Of a stretch of 37,739 nucleotides of DNA, positions 15,194 to 23,275 are shown in pieces. A model generated the notes under the pieces. The model had not been told where the DNA came from, ran no database searches, and saw nothing but the letters and a program-made list of their open reading frames with translations. Position 1 is the stretch's first letter; every line of letters begins with the position of its first letter. Source of the DNA: Flavobacterium sp. (GTDB taxonomy: Bacteria; Bacteroidota; Bacteroidia; Flavobacteriales; Flavobacteriaceae); the NCBI RefSeq assembly GCF_004211145.1, contig NZ_SEBS01000036.1, positions 1-37,739 of the forward strand, written 5' to 3'. A program made the position numbers and the translations under genes.

Positions 15194-15376
15194 ATGGCAA
15201 AGAAAGGCAACAGAATCCAGGTGATTTTAGAGTGTACCGAGCACAAAGGAACTGGTCTTCCAGGAACTTCGCGTTACATCACGACTAAAAACAAAAAGAA
15301 CACTCCAGACCGTTTGGAGATCAAAAAATTCAACCCTATTTTGAAAAGGGTAACCGTTCACAAAGAAATTAAATAA
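15194..15376 (+). CDS. rpmG: 50S ribosomal protein L33
   Basis: 60 residues: MAKKGNRIQVILECTEH, then the TSRYITTKNKKNTPDRLEIKK core typical of L33. The zinc-binding Cys pairs of some L33 proteins are absent (one Cys only), so this is the zinc-independent form. It lies 27 bp after rpmB. Confidence 0.97.
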   Translation: MAKKGNRIQVILECTEHKGTGLPGTSRYITTKNKKNTPDRLEIKKFNPILKRVTVHKEIK

Positions 15377-15411
15377 TTAGAAGCGTCAGCTTCAAATAAC
15401 ACGTTTAAGTC

Positions 15412-15564
15412 ATGGCAAAGAAGACCGTTGCAACCTTGCAAACTCAGTCAAAGAGATTATCAAAAGCCATCAAGATGGTGAAGTCTCCAAAAACAGGCGC
15501 ATACACGTTCGTTGAGTCTATCATGGCTCCTGAACTTGTTGACGAGTTTTTGAAAAAGAAATAA
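15412..15564 (+). CDS. DUF4295 family small basic protein
   Basis: 50 residues, starting MAKKTVATLQTQSKRLSKAI and ending VDEFLKKK, very basic. This short protein is regularly found between rpmG and ftsY in Bacteroidota and is suspected to be ribosome-associated, which is an inference from its charge and position. The gene is 35 bp after rpmG and is followed by a terminator. Confidence 0.93.
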   Translation: MAKKTVATLQTQSKRLSKAIKMVKSPKTGAYTFVESIMAPELVDEFLKKK

Positions 15565-15584
15565 TTTGCTGAAAGGCGAATGTG

Positions 15585-15615
15585 AAAGCTGCTTCGAAAG
15601 AAGTGGCTTTTTTTG
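15585..15615 (+). terminator. Intrinsic terminator after the DUF4295 gene
   Basis: AAAGC-tg-CTTC pairs with GAAG-tg-GCTTT around a GAAA tetraloop, followed by a T run. Confidence 0.85.
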
Positions 15616-15927
15616 TTTTAAGACGCGAGGTTTTTTGCCACGAAGGCACGAAGCCACGAAGATCCAAAGAATTTGTCGCTTCTTTATCGGAAGTTTTTAT
15701 ATTTGTAGTGGTTACTGTATTGCGTTGTAGAAAATGCTTCAATGTTGTAATCCCAGGCTAAAATGTCCTGCGAAGATTTCGCATTTTTCCGAAACTTCGA
15801 TCGTTATTTAATCAATAAAAAAAAGCGAAGCTTTCTTTGTGCCTTTACATGCAAAGAGTAAACTTCGTGTCTTCGTGCCTTCGTGCCTTCGTGGCAAACA
15901 GTTGCGAAGCATCAAAAACAAAACAGA
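15616..15927. repeat. Intergenic region with (cttcgtg) heptamer repeats
   Basis: 15636-15662 carries ccacgaaggcacgaag in one orientation and 15864-15896 carries the inverted cttcgtg units, so ftsY's upstream region is flanked by inverted copies of the family also seen at 1-860. No gene is supported. The remaining sequence is AT-rich and may hold the ftsY promoter, which I could not pin down. Confidence 0.65.
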
Positions 15928-16881
15928 ATGTCATTTTTCAAACGCATATTTTCTTCAGAGAAAAAAGAAACCCTCGACAAAGGCCTCGAGCAAACCAAAA
16001 CCTCTTTCTTCTCCAAACTCACCAAAGCGGTCGCAGGTAAATCCAAAGTAGACGACGAAGTCCTCGACAACCTCGAAGAAGTTCTCGTTTCGAGCGACGT
16101 CGGCGTTGACACGACTTTAAAAATCATACAGCGCATCGAGAAACGCGTGTCCGAAGACAAATACCTTGGTACCGACGAACTCAATCAAATCCTTCGCGAG
16201 GAAATCGCTGCATTACTTTCTGAAACAAATTCTGGCGAAGCGAGCGAATTCACGATTCCGGCCAATAAGAAGCCGTACGTTATCATGGTCGTCGGCGTGA
16301 ACGGCGTAGGCAAGACAACCACGATCGGGAAACTGTCGCACCAATTCAAGAAAGCCGGTTACAAGGTCGTACTCGGAGCCGCTGATACATTCCGCGCCGC
16401 GGCGATCGACCAACTCCAGATTTGGGCCGACCGCACGGGCGTTACTCTGGTAAAACAACAAATGGGTTCCGATCCGGCTTCGGTCGCTTTCGATACGCTC
16501 CAATCGGCCGTCGCACAGGATGCCGACGTTGTGATCATCGACACGGCCGGCCGTCTGCACAACAAAGTAAATTTGATGAACGAACTCACCAAAGTAAAAC
16601 GCGTGATGCAAAAGGTAATCGCCGATGCACCTCACGACGTGCTTTTGGTACTCGACGGATCGACCGGACAAAACGCTTTCGAGCAAGCGAAACAGTTTAC
16701 GGCCGCGACCGAGGTTTCGGCTCTCGCAGTTACGAAACTCGATGGAACCGCGAAAGGCGGCGTCGTCATCGGGATCAGCGATCAGTTCCAGATTCCAGTG
16801 AAATATATTGGCGTCGGCGAAGGAATCGAAGATCTTCAAGTGTTCAACAAATACGAATTCGTCGATTCATTCTTCAAATAA
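15928..16881 (+). CDS. ftsY: Signal recognition particle receptor FtsY
   Basis: 317 residues from the ATG at 15928 (MSFFKRIFSSEKKE). The longer frame upstream reads through the heptamer repeat and is rejected. The NG domain shows the G1 loop GVNGVGKTTT, DTFRAAAIDQL, DTAGRLHN and TKLDGTAKGG. The acidic A domain is very short, as in many Bacteroidota. FtsY is the membrane-side GTPase receptor for SRP. The stop codon overlaps the next start (TAATG). Confidence 0.97.
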   Translation: MSFFKRIFSSEKKETLDKGLEQTKTSFFSKLTKAVAGKSKVDDEVLDNLEEVLVSSDVGVDTTLKIIQRIEKRVSEDKYLGTDELNQILREEIAALLSETNSGEASEFTIPANKKPYVIMVVGVNGVGKTTTIGKLSHQFKKAGYKVVLGAADTFRAAAIDQLQIWADRTGVTLVKQQMGSDPASVAFDTLQSAVAQDADVVIIDTAGRLHNKVNLMNELTKVKRVMQKVIADAPHDVLLVLDGSTGQNAFEQAKQFTAATEVSALAVTKLDGTAKGGVVIGISDQFQIPVKYIGVGEGIEDLQVFNKYEFVDSFFK

Positions 16882-17060
16882 TGGGACGCAGGAGACGCAG
16901 TAATTTGCCGCCAGGATTGGCGACTTTTATGGGAGCCGTACTCATTTTTGCGGCCGCCCAATCGGTCAGGCAATTCGAGACGGCCTTTTATATTCTGATG
17001 GGAATCGCCGGCGCGGCTTGTGTGGGCGCGATTTATCAATACGTGAAACGCAATGGCTAA
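16881..17060 (+). CDS. Small predicted membrane protein
   Basis: 59 residues: a basic start (MGRRRRSNLPPG), then two hydrophobic segments at about 13-26 and 32-52, and the end QYVKRNG. No family is recognised. It is coupled to ftsY by TAATG overlap and its 3' end overlaps the next small gene by 8 bp. The three genes therefore form a tight unit. The positive-inside pattern suggests both ends are cytoplasmic. Confidence 0.7.
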   Translation: MGRRRRSNLPPGLATFMGAVLIFAAAQSVRQFETAFYILMGIAGAACVGAIYQYVKRNG

Positions 17061-17253
17061 GACGCGAACAAGAACCCAAACTTCGGCAAAAGGTATTTCT
17101 GTCACCCAGTTGTACTTGTTGGCGGTTGCGTGCTTTATCGTTTCGAGACTTTTTGAAGGAAAAATTGAAGCCGTGAATTACGCATTGGCAATCCTCGGCT
17201 TCGTGTTATTCGGTATGGCGTTCCGGAAATATTTTAAGGGGAGAAAGCGCTAG
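17053..17253 (+). CDS. Small predicted membrane protein
   Basis: 66 residues with a basic N-terminus (MAKTRTRTQTSAKG), two hydrophobic segments (about 20-34 and 40-57) and a basic end (KYFKGRKR). It is similar in plan to the preceding gene but not clearly homologous. Its stop codon shares the 4-bp palindrome CTAG with the stop codon of the convergent serine hydrolase gene. Confidence 0.7.
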   Translation: MAKTRTRTQTSAKGISVTQLYLLAVACFIVSRLFEGKIEAVNYALAILGFVLFGMAFRKYFKGRKR

Positions 17254-18332
17254 TTGATCAACGCATTCAGCTTTTCCCACAAATGATCGTCGTACTCTGA
17301 CAGCGCAAAATTCGATTCCTCGGCCTGTTCGCCCATTCTCACGATTACCATTTTCTTCGACGGGATCACGTAGATTTTCTGGTCGTTTTTTCCCAACGCC
17401 ATGTACAGGTCGTTCGGCGCGTCGGGAATCAGACTACCCGGAAACTCCAATTGCGATTGCGGCAAATGATAACTCGATTCGCCGTTTATCCACCACAGAT
17501 ACCCGTACGATTTGTTGATGGTCTGGGATGGAGATGTAGCGTCGTGGTGAAACGCTTCGGGAATTACCTGAGTCGTATCCCATTTCCCATTGTTAAGCGC
17601 CAAAAGCCCGAATCGAGCCATGCTGCGCGTCGTGCTCCAATACACGTTCAAGTCACCCGTCTGCAAGAAAGCGCCCGTCATTCCTATTTTGTCGCGCAAT
17701 TGCGAGTTGAAATACGCTGTCCAGCTTTGCCCGCTTGCGGCTGCGACCACGTCTTGTAATTTTACGTAGACATTGTCGTATGCCCAGCGCGTTCCCGGAG
17801 CGGCCGTGTATATCAAACAATCGGGATCGACGCAATCTTCCTCGTTTACATCGTCGAGCCCTGAGGTCATCGTAAGCAGATGTTTCACTTTTATTTGAGA
17901 TTCCTGGCTCGCGGTCAGACTCGTCCAACCTTCGCCAAGATAATCGGAAACAGGGCTTTCAAGATTGAGGAAACCTTGTTGTTCGGCAATTCCCGTCATG
18001 GATGACGTAAGCGTTTTACCGGCGCTTGCCCAATACCATGGCGTGGTTGCCGAATGGTCGTTGAAGTAATTTTCCATCACGATGCGTCCGTTCACGGTTA
18101 TGATGAAACCTTTGGCGTGGGTTTCCGATAGAAAATCGAGTAACGGTTGGACGGCATCTTCGTTCCAGCCCATGTCAGAGACAGTTTTGGTTTCCCAGAC
18201 ATCGCCTGAAAGCGGAGGGAAATACATGGTTTCGGTAGGATCGTTCGGGGTTCCGTCATCCGATGAATCGTCGGACGAGCCGCAACCCATAAGCAATAAC
18301 GACATTGAAAAAATGGAGAGTAATAGTTTCAT
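17250..18332 (-). CDS. Serine hydrolase lipoprotein, beta-lactamase/PBP class C-like
   Basis: 360 residues. The lipobox is LLMGC (Cys17), followed by an Asp/Ser-rich linker. The beta-lactamase fold starts near residue 45. WASAGKTLTS supplies the S-x-x-K nucleophile (Ser103, Lys106) and RWAYDNVY the Tyr-x-Asn-type motif near 184. Members hydrolyse esters, amides or D-peptides at the cell envelope; the substrate is not predictable and resistance activity should not be assumed. It overlaps the convergent small membrane gene by four bases at the stop codons. Confidence 0.9.
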   Translation of the reverse strand: MKLLLSIFSMSLLLMGCGSSDDSSDDGTPNDPTETMYFPPLSGDVWETKTVSDMGWNEDAVQPLLDFLSETHAKGFIITVNGRIVMENYFNDHSATTPWYWASAGKTLTSSMTGIAEQQGFLNLESPVSDYLGEGWTSLTASQESQIKVKHLLTMTSGLDDVNEEDCVDPDCLIYTAAPGTRWAYDNVYVKLQDVVAAASGQSWTAYFNSQLRDKIGMTGAFLQTGDLNVYWSTTRSMARFGLLALNNGKWDTTQVIPEAFHHDATSPSQTINKSYGYLWWINGESSYHLPQSQLEFPGSLIPDAPNDLYMALGKNDQKIYVIPSKKMVIVRMGEQAEESNFALSEYDDHLWEKLNALIN

Positions 18333-18439
18333 AACGGTTGATTTTCGAGGTAGAGCTTAAAATTACGCAATAGTTTAACGACGCTCAATGTTTTTTTCAA
18401 CAGCCGTCGATTTCGATAGTGAGTCGGCATCCGATTGCG

Positions 18440-18447
18440 TATTTTTG
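18440..18447 (+). promoter_or_regulatory. -7 promoter box directly before a start codon
   Basis: TATTTTTG matches TAnnTTTG exactly and is 4 nt before the ATG at 18452, the same arrangement as at 2320. A leaderless or near-leaderless mRNA is likely. Confidence 0.5.
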
Positions 18448-18451
18448 CCGC

Positions 18452-18889
18452 ATGAGAGTTTCAATTGCAATTTTAGTATTTTGCTTCGCCTTGACGGGCT
18501 GCAAAGGTATTTCCAAAGACGATATTTCCAAGATAAACGGCTATTGGCAAATCGAAAAAGTAGTCACGGCAAACGGGCAGGACAAGCAATACCAAGGCAA
18601 TACGTCCTACGATTTCTTTAAAATTCACAACGGAAAAGGCACGCGCACCAAAGTGATGCCGCAGCTAGATGGATCGTTCCTCACGAATAATATCAATGAA
18701 CAGATCACTGTCAGGTTCGATGATGGCGACGCGTATCTCGACTATGTAACCGAATACGCGAAATGGAGCGAGGAAGTAAGATCGGTTTCAACCGACGAAA
18801 TGGTTTTGGTCAACGCCCAAAAAATCGAATACCACTACAAGAAAGCAGGACCTATAAAACTCGACGACGATGGCCAAACGACTAAGTAA
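18452..18889 (+). CDS. Predicted lipoprotein with a lipocalin-like domain
   Basis: 145 residues starting at the ATG at 18452 (MRVSIAILVFCFALTGC). The longer upstream frame would run through the -7 box and bury the signal peptide. Cys17 is the lipid site. The mature part has a lipocalin-like opening, INGYWQIEKVV, and alternating beta-strand pattern. The ligand is unknown. The 3' end overlaps the DUF721 gene by 20 bp, so the two are coupled. Confidence 0.8.
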   Translation: MRVSIAILVFCFALTGCKGISKDDISKINGYWQIEKVVTANGQDKQYQGNTSYDFFKIHNGKGTRTKVMPQLDGSFLTNNINEQITVRFDDGDAYLDYVTEYAKWSEEVRSVSTDEMVLVNAQKIEYHYKKAGPIKLDDDGQTTK

Positions 18890-19166
18890 CGAAAGCGCGA
18901 TCGGAGACGTTCTCAAGCACATTATCGCCGACAACAAACTCCAACCCGGAATGGATCAGGTCGCGGTCAAGGAAGCGTGGTTTCATCTCATGGGAAACGG
19001 CGTGAAAACCTATACGCGAGCCGTCGCATTGAAAGGAACGACGTTATATGTCGAACTGACTTCGGCCGTACTCCGCGAAGAATTGAGCTATGGCAAGACG
19101 AAAATCGTGAGTATGATCAATGAGGAATTGGGTAGGGAAGTGGTGAAGGAGGTTGTGCTTCGTTGA
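18870..19166 (+). CDS. DUF721 (DciA-like) protein
   Basis: 98 residues, the length of short DUF721 proteins. The pattern IGDVLKHIIADNKLQPGMDQVAVKEAW and the strand TTLYVELTSAVLREELSY are characteristic. The family shares a fold with DciA, the helicase-loading factor at DNA replication, and a similar nucleic-acid role is plausible here. The start is 20 bp inside the preceding lipoprotein gene. A tandem repeat begins at the stop codon. Confidence 0.85.
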   Translation: MAKRLSNESAIGDVLKHIIADNKLQPGMDQVAVKEAWFHLMGNGVKTYTRAVALKGTTLYVELTSAVLREELSYGKTKIVSMINEELGREVVKEVVLR

Positions 19167-19236
19167 CACGCTGCGCTTTTTGACACGCTTCGCTTTTGAC
19201 ACGGCTGCGCCTTTTGACGCGCATCGCTTTGGAATA
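19165..19236. repeat. Tandem repeat of the acacgctgcgctttt family
   Basis: Four imperfect copies of a roughly 17-bp unit (gacacgctgcgcttttt) directly after the DUF721 stop codon. The inverted form, ccaaagcgcagcgtgt, lies at 19321-19376, so the two arrays face each other between convergent genes. Confidence 0.8.
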
Positions 19237-19270
19237 CGAATGAGTTGGTTAGGGACAAATTATTCTAAAT

Positions 19271-19299
19271 AAAAAAATCCCGTCCAAAAAGAACGAGAT
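19271..19299 (-). terminator. Intrinsic terminator after ndk
   Basis: On the minus strand ATCTCGT pairs with ACGGGAT (one G-T pair) and is followed by seven T residues. Confidence 0.75.
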
Positions 19300-19320
19300 T
19301 GTTATCGTAATCGGATCAAA

Positions 19321-19376
19321 TCCAAAGCGCAGCGTGTCCAAAGCCCACCGGGCGCGTCCACAGCGTAGCGCGTCTA
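19321..19376. repeat. Tandem repeat ccaaagcgcagcgtgt up to the ndk stop codon
   Basis: Three imperfect units, running into the last bases of ndk. It is the inverse of the array at 19165-19236 and the same family as 5203-5272. Confidence 0.75.
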
Positions 19377-19793
19377 GAATTGCTCGCGTCCCGCAAAATG
19401 AAACGCTCCCTCAATCGCAGCGTTCTCATCGCTATCCGAACCGTGAACAGCATTCTCACCGATTGACTTCGCGTATTTTTTACGGATAGTTCCCTCAGCG
19501 GCATCAGCCGGGTTCGTAGCTCCGATCAAGGTGCGGAAAGCCTCAACCGCGTTGTCTTTTTCAAGTATCGCAGCAACGATCGGGCCGCGTGTCATGAACT
19601 CGACAAGTTCACCAAAGAATGGGCGCTCGTTGTGGACCGCGTAAAATGCCTGAGCGTCAGCGGTTGTAAGTTGTGTCAATTTCAATGAAACGATCTTAAA
19701 ACCCGCTTCAGTAATCATATTCAAGATTCCGCCGATGTTTCCTGCTTCAACAGCATCAGGCTTGATCATTGTAAACGTTCTGTTAGTTGCCAT
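19374..19793 (-). CDS. ndk: Nucleoside diphosphate kinase
   Basis: 139 residues, usual length. It transfers gamma phosphate between NTPs and NDPs through a phosphohistidine. MIKPDAVEAGNIGGI and RPFFGELVEFM are typical, and the active-site His117 is in NAVHGSD. The end, GAFHFAGREQF, is normal for Bacteroidota Ndk. A TACTTTTG box lies 20 bp upstream on the minus strand. Confidence 0.98.
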   Translation of the reverse strand: MATNRTFTMIKPDAVEAGNIGGILNMITEAGFKIVSLKLTQLTTADAQAFYAVHNERPFFGELVEFMTRGPIVAAILEKDNAVEAFRTLIGATNPADAAEGTIRKKYAKSIGENAVHGSDSDENAAIEGAFHFAGREQF

Positions 19794-19812
19794 AGTATTT
19801 TTAAATTTGGCG

Positions 19813-19820
19813 CAAAAGTA
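19813..19820 (-). promoter_or_regulatory. -7 promoter box for ndk
   Basis: TACTTTTG on the minus strand, an exact TAnnTTTG match, 19 nt before the start codon. The -33 position is T-rich rather than TTG. Confidence 0.5.
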
Positions 19821-19861
19821 AGGCGAATAAATCGATAATAAAAGAAAGAAACCCGCCCAAA

Positions 19862-19897
19862 ATAAAAAATCCCTGACTATTTGATATAATCAGGGAA
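19862..19897 (-). terminator. Intrinsic terminator after the T9SS-sorted protein
   Basis: On the minus strand CCCTGA pairs with TCAGGG around a 13-nt loop and runs into six T residues. Confidence 0.8.
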
Positions 19898-19918
19898 ATT
19901 TCTCGAAAAATAAAATGC

Positions 19919-21094
19919 TTATTTTTTTACAAGTTTCAACGTTTCGATCGTCGAACCTGAAACGACTTTCGCAAAGTACAAACCGTTTGAAAGTCCTGAT
20001 GCATCGATCGTCATCGTATTTTCGTCAGACGTCTGGCTCTTAACCAGTTTTCCAGTGATATCGAAAACCGATACACTTCCGATCGCTGCGTCGGCACTGA
20101 TCGTCCAATCTCCGTTCGTCGGGTTCGGCGCTACTGAAAACGCTTTTTTCGCCGATGTTTCGACGGCAAGAGCAGGTCCGAAATTGTATTCGAACGTCGT
20201 ACGGTTAAAGCTGATGTTGTACGTTCCTGAAACCGACGCCATGTCGGCTCCGTTCTGTACCATCGAGCCTTGAGGAAACGGATTGCTTCCGGCCGCTCCC
20301 GCAGCACCGAATTGAACGGCCCAGCTCGCATTGTCGCGCACTTTGAATCCGCCGCCAACGATCGTGACGTTGGTCAATGTGTAATGGATCGCGTCCGTAG
20401 TATTCATGACCGCGTCGACATCCCAGCTTCCCGATGGTCCGCCAAGCCCGATGATTCCCACCGATGTCGGCGTAAACGAATACGCGCCTGTCGTAAAGTT
20501 GAACGTGATGTTGTACGTACCGCCCGGCATCGGGATGTCCGGACCGTTCTGCGTTCCTGTTCCGCTCGGGAAACCTGTGGCGCCCCAGTTTTGCGCCCAA
20601 CCATTATCGCGACGGAATTTTACCCAAGCCGCTGAGAACGTGATGCTTTTCGCGACATAATCAACACCGTTCGTCGTGTTTAAAAGTACATCGACCGAAC
20701 TCGTGCCGTCCCCGTAAACGCTGATCACAGGGAATTGCGGGACGCCCGCCGTGAATGAATATGCCAAAGTCGTCGCGTTGAACGTGACATTGTAAGTTCC
20801 CGCGGGTACGGCGATGTTGGTTCCGGGCACGACGCCCGTTCCATTTGGAAATCCGGGAGCCGTAGCATAGCCGTAAGCGAAATCCCAGTTTGAATTTCTT
20901 CGGAATTTCATCTCGCCCGACACGAACGTGTGGTTTGCCAACGTGTATGTGATACCGTCGGTCGTTGTCATGAAAACGTCAATTCCCCAGTCGCCTGAAG
21001 GTCCTGTGGCGGGCCCGGTAAGGCTGATGTTGTCAAAAGAATATCCCGAGATCGAAATCAGGAAAACAAATAAAGAGAGTAGTTTTTTTGCCAT
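19919..21094 (-). CDS. Secreted SusE/SusF-like repeat protein with type IX sorting signal
   Basis: 391 residues. A Sec signal peptide (MAKKLLSLFVFLISISG) is followed by three repeats of about 95-100 residues starting near 22, 123 and 212. Each has a GPSGDWGIDVFM-like start, a KFRRNSNWDFAYG-like centre and an end of the type GTYNVTFN(A/F)TTxAYSF. The pattern resembles the glycan-binding modules of SusE/SusF outer-membrane proteins. The C-terminus is a type IX secretion sorting domain: VAPNPTNGDWTI, VFDITGKLV, LSNGLYFAKV, LKLVKK. It is probably a cell-surface or released glycan-binding protein; no catalytic site is seen. Confidence 0.88.
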   Translation of the reverse strand: MAKKLLSLFVFLISISGYSFDNISLTGPATGPSGDWGIDVFMTTTDGITYTLANHTFVSGEMKFRRNSNWDFAYGYATAPGFPNGTGVVPGTNIAVPAGTYNVTFNATTLAYSFTAGVPQFPVISVYGDGTSSVDVLLNTTNGVDYVAKSITFSAAWVKFRRDNGWAQNWGATGFPSGTGTQNGPDIPMPGGTYNITFNFTTGAYSFTPTSVGIIGLGGPSGSWDVDAVMNTTDAIHYTLTNVTIVGGGFKVRDNASWAVQFGAAGAAGSNPFPQGSMVQNGADMASVSGTYNISFNRTTFEYNFGPALAVETSAKKAFSVAPNPTNGDWTISADAAIGSVSVFDITGKLVKSQTSDENTMTIDASGLSNGLYFAKVVSGSTIETLKLVKK

Positions 21095-21249
21095 AATGAC
21101 TTGGTTTTTAATGTGATTAAAAAGGTTACGGTAACGAAAGTAATCGATTTCGTAATCGCTCGTACTTCTTAAAGTTTACGCAAACGTTTTCGTGTTGAAA
21201 ACTTTGTCAACCAAGCATTTTATTCCGATAAAAAATAGGAGATTCGGAT

Positions 21250-22839
21250 TTAAACCGTTACGATATTGAAGATTTGCGCAAGCGGATTCAATTCCGCAAG
21301 TAGATTCGGGATCAAATTCTCGCCCTGTTCCAACCAAAATTCCGAGAAGTTGTTTTGGCGTTCCTGCAAACCACCAAACGGGAAGAGTTCGTTACGTAAG
21401 TTCGCGACGCGTTCGAGTTCGTCGGCGTGTTTGCGCTTTTGTGCTTTTAGAAGTCGTTTCTCAAGATTATCAAGACCTTTTAGCTGTTTCGTTTCTTGCG
21501 CCTTCACGGCGCCCGTGAACGATTTATCGGTCTGTTCGGCCAATGCGAAAAGGTCGGCGAATTGCTTTTGGAGCGCGAGCCGTTGCGGCATCAAGTTGAT
21601 CGGGAATTCTGAAATTTCATTGATTTTTCGGTTCGCGAAATCAGTGGGTTTCTCGAATAGGTCTTTCCAACTGAGTCCGAGCGCGTCTGCTTTTTTCGAT
21701 TGTTTTTCAGACGTAAGCAATACCGAATTCCGAACGAGCAAAATCGGAAAAGTCACGCCGACTTTATCGAAAAACGATTTCAATTCGAGCCAATACGCGA
21801 TTTCGCCTCCGCCGCCGATATAGCAAAGATTCGGCAGGATCACTTCTTCATAAAGCGGGCGCATGATCACATTCGGACTGAACCTTTCGGGATGATTTTC
21901 AAGCTCCTCTAGCAATTCCGATTTTGAAAAACGAATTGGGGAATTGTTCACGATGTAAGTATCGCCTTCCAAGATAATGCGCTCGCGAAGTTTGTCATCG
22001 AGATAAAACAAATTAATTTCCCGCGGATTAACCTGGATTTTGTATCCTTCGAGTTTTTTGGCCGATTGCGCGACTTCGGCCGACGAAACCTGCTCTGTCA
22101 ATTCCTGTTTTACATATGGAATGAAAAGGCGTTTCAATTCCTTGTCATCGCCATCGACGATCACTAAACCGTATTCCCCGAAGAGTTCGTTCGCGAGGAA
22201 ACGTGTCGCATCGGTGAGATTTTCGTGTTTCAGATAGGCGTTTTGGAACAATTCGCGGACGTAATCGGCATTTTTTGAGAATCCGAGTTCTTTTGAAAAC
22301 AAATCGAACACATTTTCAAGACCGTCGGTCGAAAGCCTGCCGGCCGCACCCGAACTTTCGCGGTTCCATCGAAACTTTTTCTGGTTGAACGTAAAGTAAT
22401 TTATTTCCTCGAAATCATGGTCTTCGGTCGCCATCCAATACACTGGGACGAAGTCGTTATTGGGATATTTTTGCTTGAGTTCTTTCGCGAGATTTATGGC
22501 CGAAATTATCTTGTACAAAAAATACAGCGGTCCCGTAAATAAATTTAGCTGATGTCCCGTCGTTACCGTGAATGTCGTGTTTTTTGAAAGCGCTTCAATG
22601 TTTGTTTTCGTGTGCTCTGAAACCTTGGAATTTTGATATTGGCTCGTCAAACTCTGCACTAAAACGCGACGGTTTTCATCGGGAAAATTTTGCGCTTTTT
22701 CAGCGATTTGGCCTTCGAAGTTTTCAATCGTCGGAAAGCGGTTATACAGCTCGCTTAAATTCTGTTTTTGGTTCAGGTAATCCACGATCAACGAAGAAAA
22801 ATAACCCGAATCCTGATAGCTGATACAGTCGCTTGGCAT
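21250..22839 (-). CDS. bshC: Bacillithiol biosynthesis cysteine-adding enzyme BshC
   Basis: 529 residues from the ATG at 22839 (MPSDCISYQDSGYFSSL). The longer frame adds 14 residues not typical of the family. Diagnostic segments are TVTTGHQLNLFTGPLYFLYKI, PVYWMATEDHDFEEINYF, SVLLTS near residue 380 and IGGGGEIAYWLELK. The enzyme adds cysteine to glucosaminyl-malate in the last step of bacillithiol synthesis; bshA and bshB are not in the window. The last 110 residues form the helical coiled-coil region of the family. Confidence 0.95.
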   Translation of the reverse strand: MPSDCISYQDSGYFSSLIVDYLNQKQNLSELYNRFPTIENFEGQIAEKAQNFPDENRRVLVQSLTSQYQNSKVSEHTKTNIEALSKNTTFTVTTGHQLNLFTGPLYFLYKIISAINLAKELKQKYPNNDFVPVYWMATEDHDFEEINYFTFNQKKFRWNRESSGAAGRLSTDGLENVFDLFSKELGFSKNADYVRELFQNAYLKHENLTDATRFLANELFGEYGLVIVDGDDKELKRLFIPYVKQELTEQVSSAEVAQSAKKLEGYKIQVNPREINLFYLDDKLRERIILEGDTYIVNNSPIRFSKSELLEELENHPERFSPNVIMRPLYEEVILPNLCYIGGGGEIAYWLELKSFFDKVGVTFPILLVRNSVLLTSEKQSKKADALGLSWKDLFEKPTDFANRKINEISEFPINLMPQRLALQKQFADLFALAEQTDKSFTGAVKAQETKQLKGLDNLEKRLLKAQKRKHADELERVANLRNELFPFGGLQERQNNFSEFWLEQGENLIPNLLAELNPLAQIFNIVTV

Positions 22840-22957
22840 GTTTGAAGTTAAAAAAGTTGCGTAAAAGTACAAAAATTTCAACCCCGATTTTTCGTCCCTT
22901 CCCGTAGGGAAGCATTTCGGGTCACAAGATTTTCTTAAATTTTTTTAACGCCGAAGC

Positions 22958-22989
22958 TTGGAAAATCAAAAAACAATTCCCAATCTTTG
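22958..22989 (+). promoter_or_regulatory. Possible promoter of the rtcB2-prfH leader
   Basis: TTG (22958-22960) and AATCTTTG (22982-22989), with 21 bp between. Weak match: one -7 base and the spacing differ from consensus. It would start transcription just ahead of the 27-codon leader ORF. Confidence 0.35.
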
Positions 22990-23027
22990 CATCGAAATAA
23001 TTCACTAACATTCTAAAACGAAGAACA

Positions 23028-23111
23028 ATGCGTGTACTGAACACAAATTACCAAGCCTTCTCGCCGAACCAATTCGGTGCGTCGCCTCTTCGTGCTTTCC
23101 TCGATTCCTAG
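23028..23111 (+). CDS. Candidate 27-residue leader peptide upstream of rtcB2-prfH
   Basis: An ATG-initiated ORF that starts MRVLNTNYQAFSPNQF and ends LRAFLDS, followed at once by a strong terminator and then by rtcB2. It is too short for a folded protein. Codons 20-24 (23087-23098) contain TCTTCGTGCTTT, complementary at 11 of 12 positions to the 5' arm of the terminator (23133-23144). That gives an antiterminator that excludes the terminator and that a ribosome finishing the ORF would cover. This is the layout of a translation-dependent attenuator. The coding status is inferred. Confidence 0.5.
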   Translation: MRVLNTNYQAFSPNQFGASPLRAFLDS

Positions 23112-23130
23112 AAACTTCTAACGATATATG

Positions 23131-23166
23131 AAAAAGCCCGAAGACAAATAATCTCCGGGTTTTTTT
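23131..23166 (+). terminator. Intrinsic terminator in the rtcB2-prfH leader (attenuator candidate)
   Basis: AAAAAGCCCGAAGA pairs with TCTCCGGGTTTTT, with one A-C mismatch and one G-T pair, around CAAATAA, ending in seven T residues. The alternative pairing is 23087-23098 with 23133-23144. Confidence 0.8.
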
Positions 23167-23206
23167 ATGGATTTTACTTTCCTCTTTTCCCGGATTTAGA
23201 ACTCGA

Positions 23207-23225
23207 TTCATCGATTTCCGATGAA
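23207..23225 (+). promoter_or_regulatory. Hairpin in the rtcB2 leader
   Basis: TTCATCG pairs perfectly with CGATGAA around ATTTC, about 50 nt before the rtcB2 start codon. Role unknown. Confidence 0.4.
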
Positions 23226-23275
23226 ATGTGCCTGACGAACAGCTGTCGGCTCAAAAAATCACATCTAAACTCATC

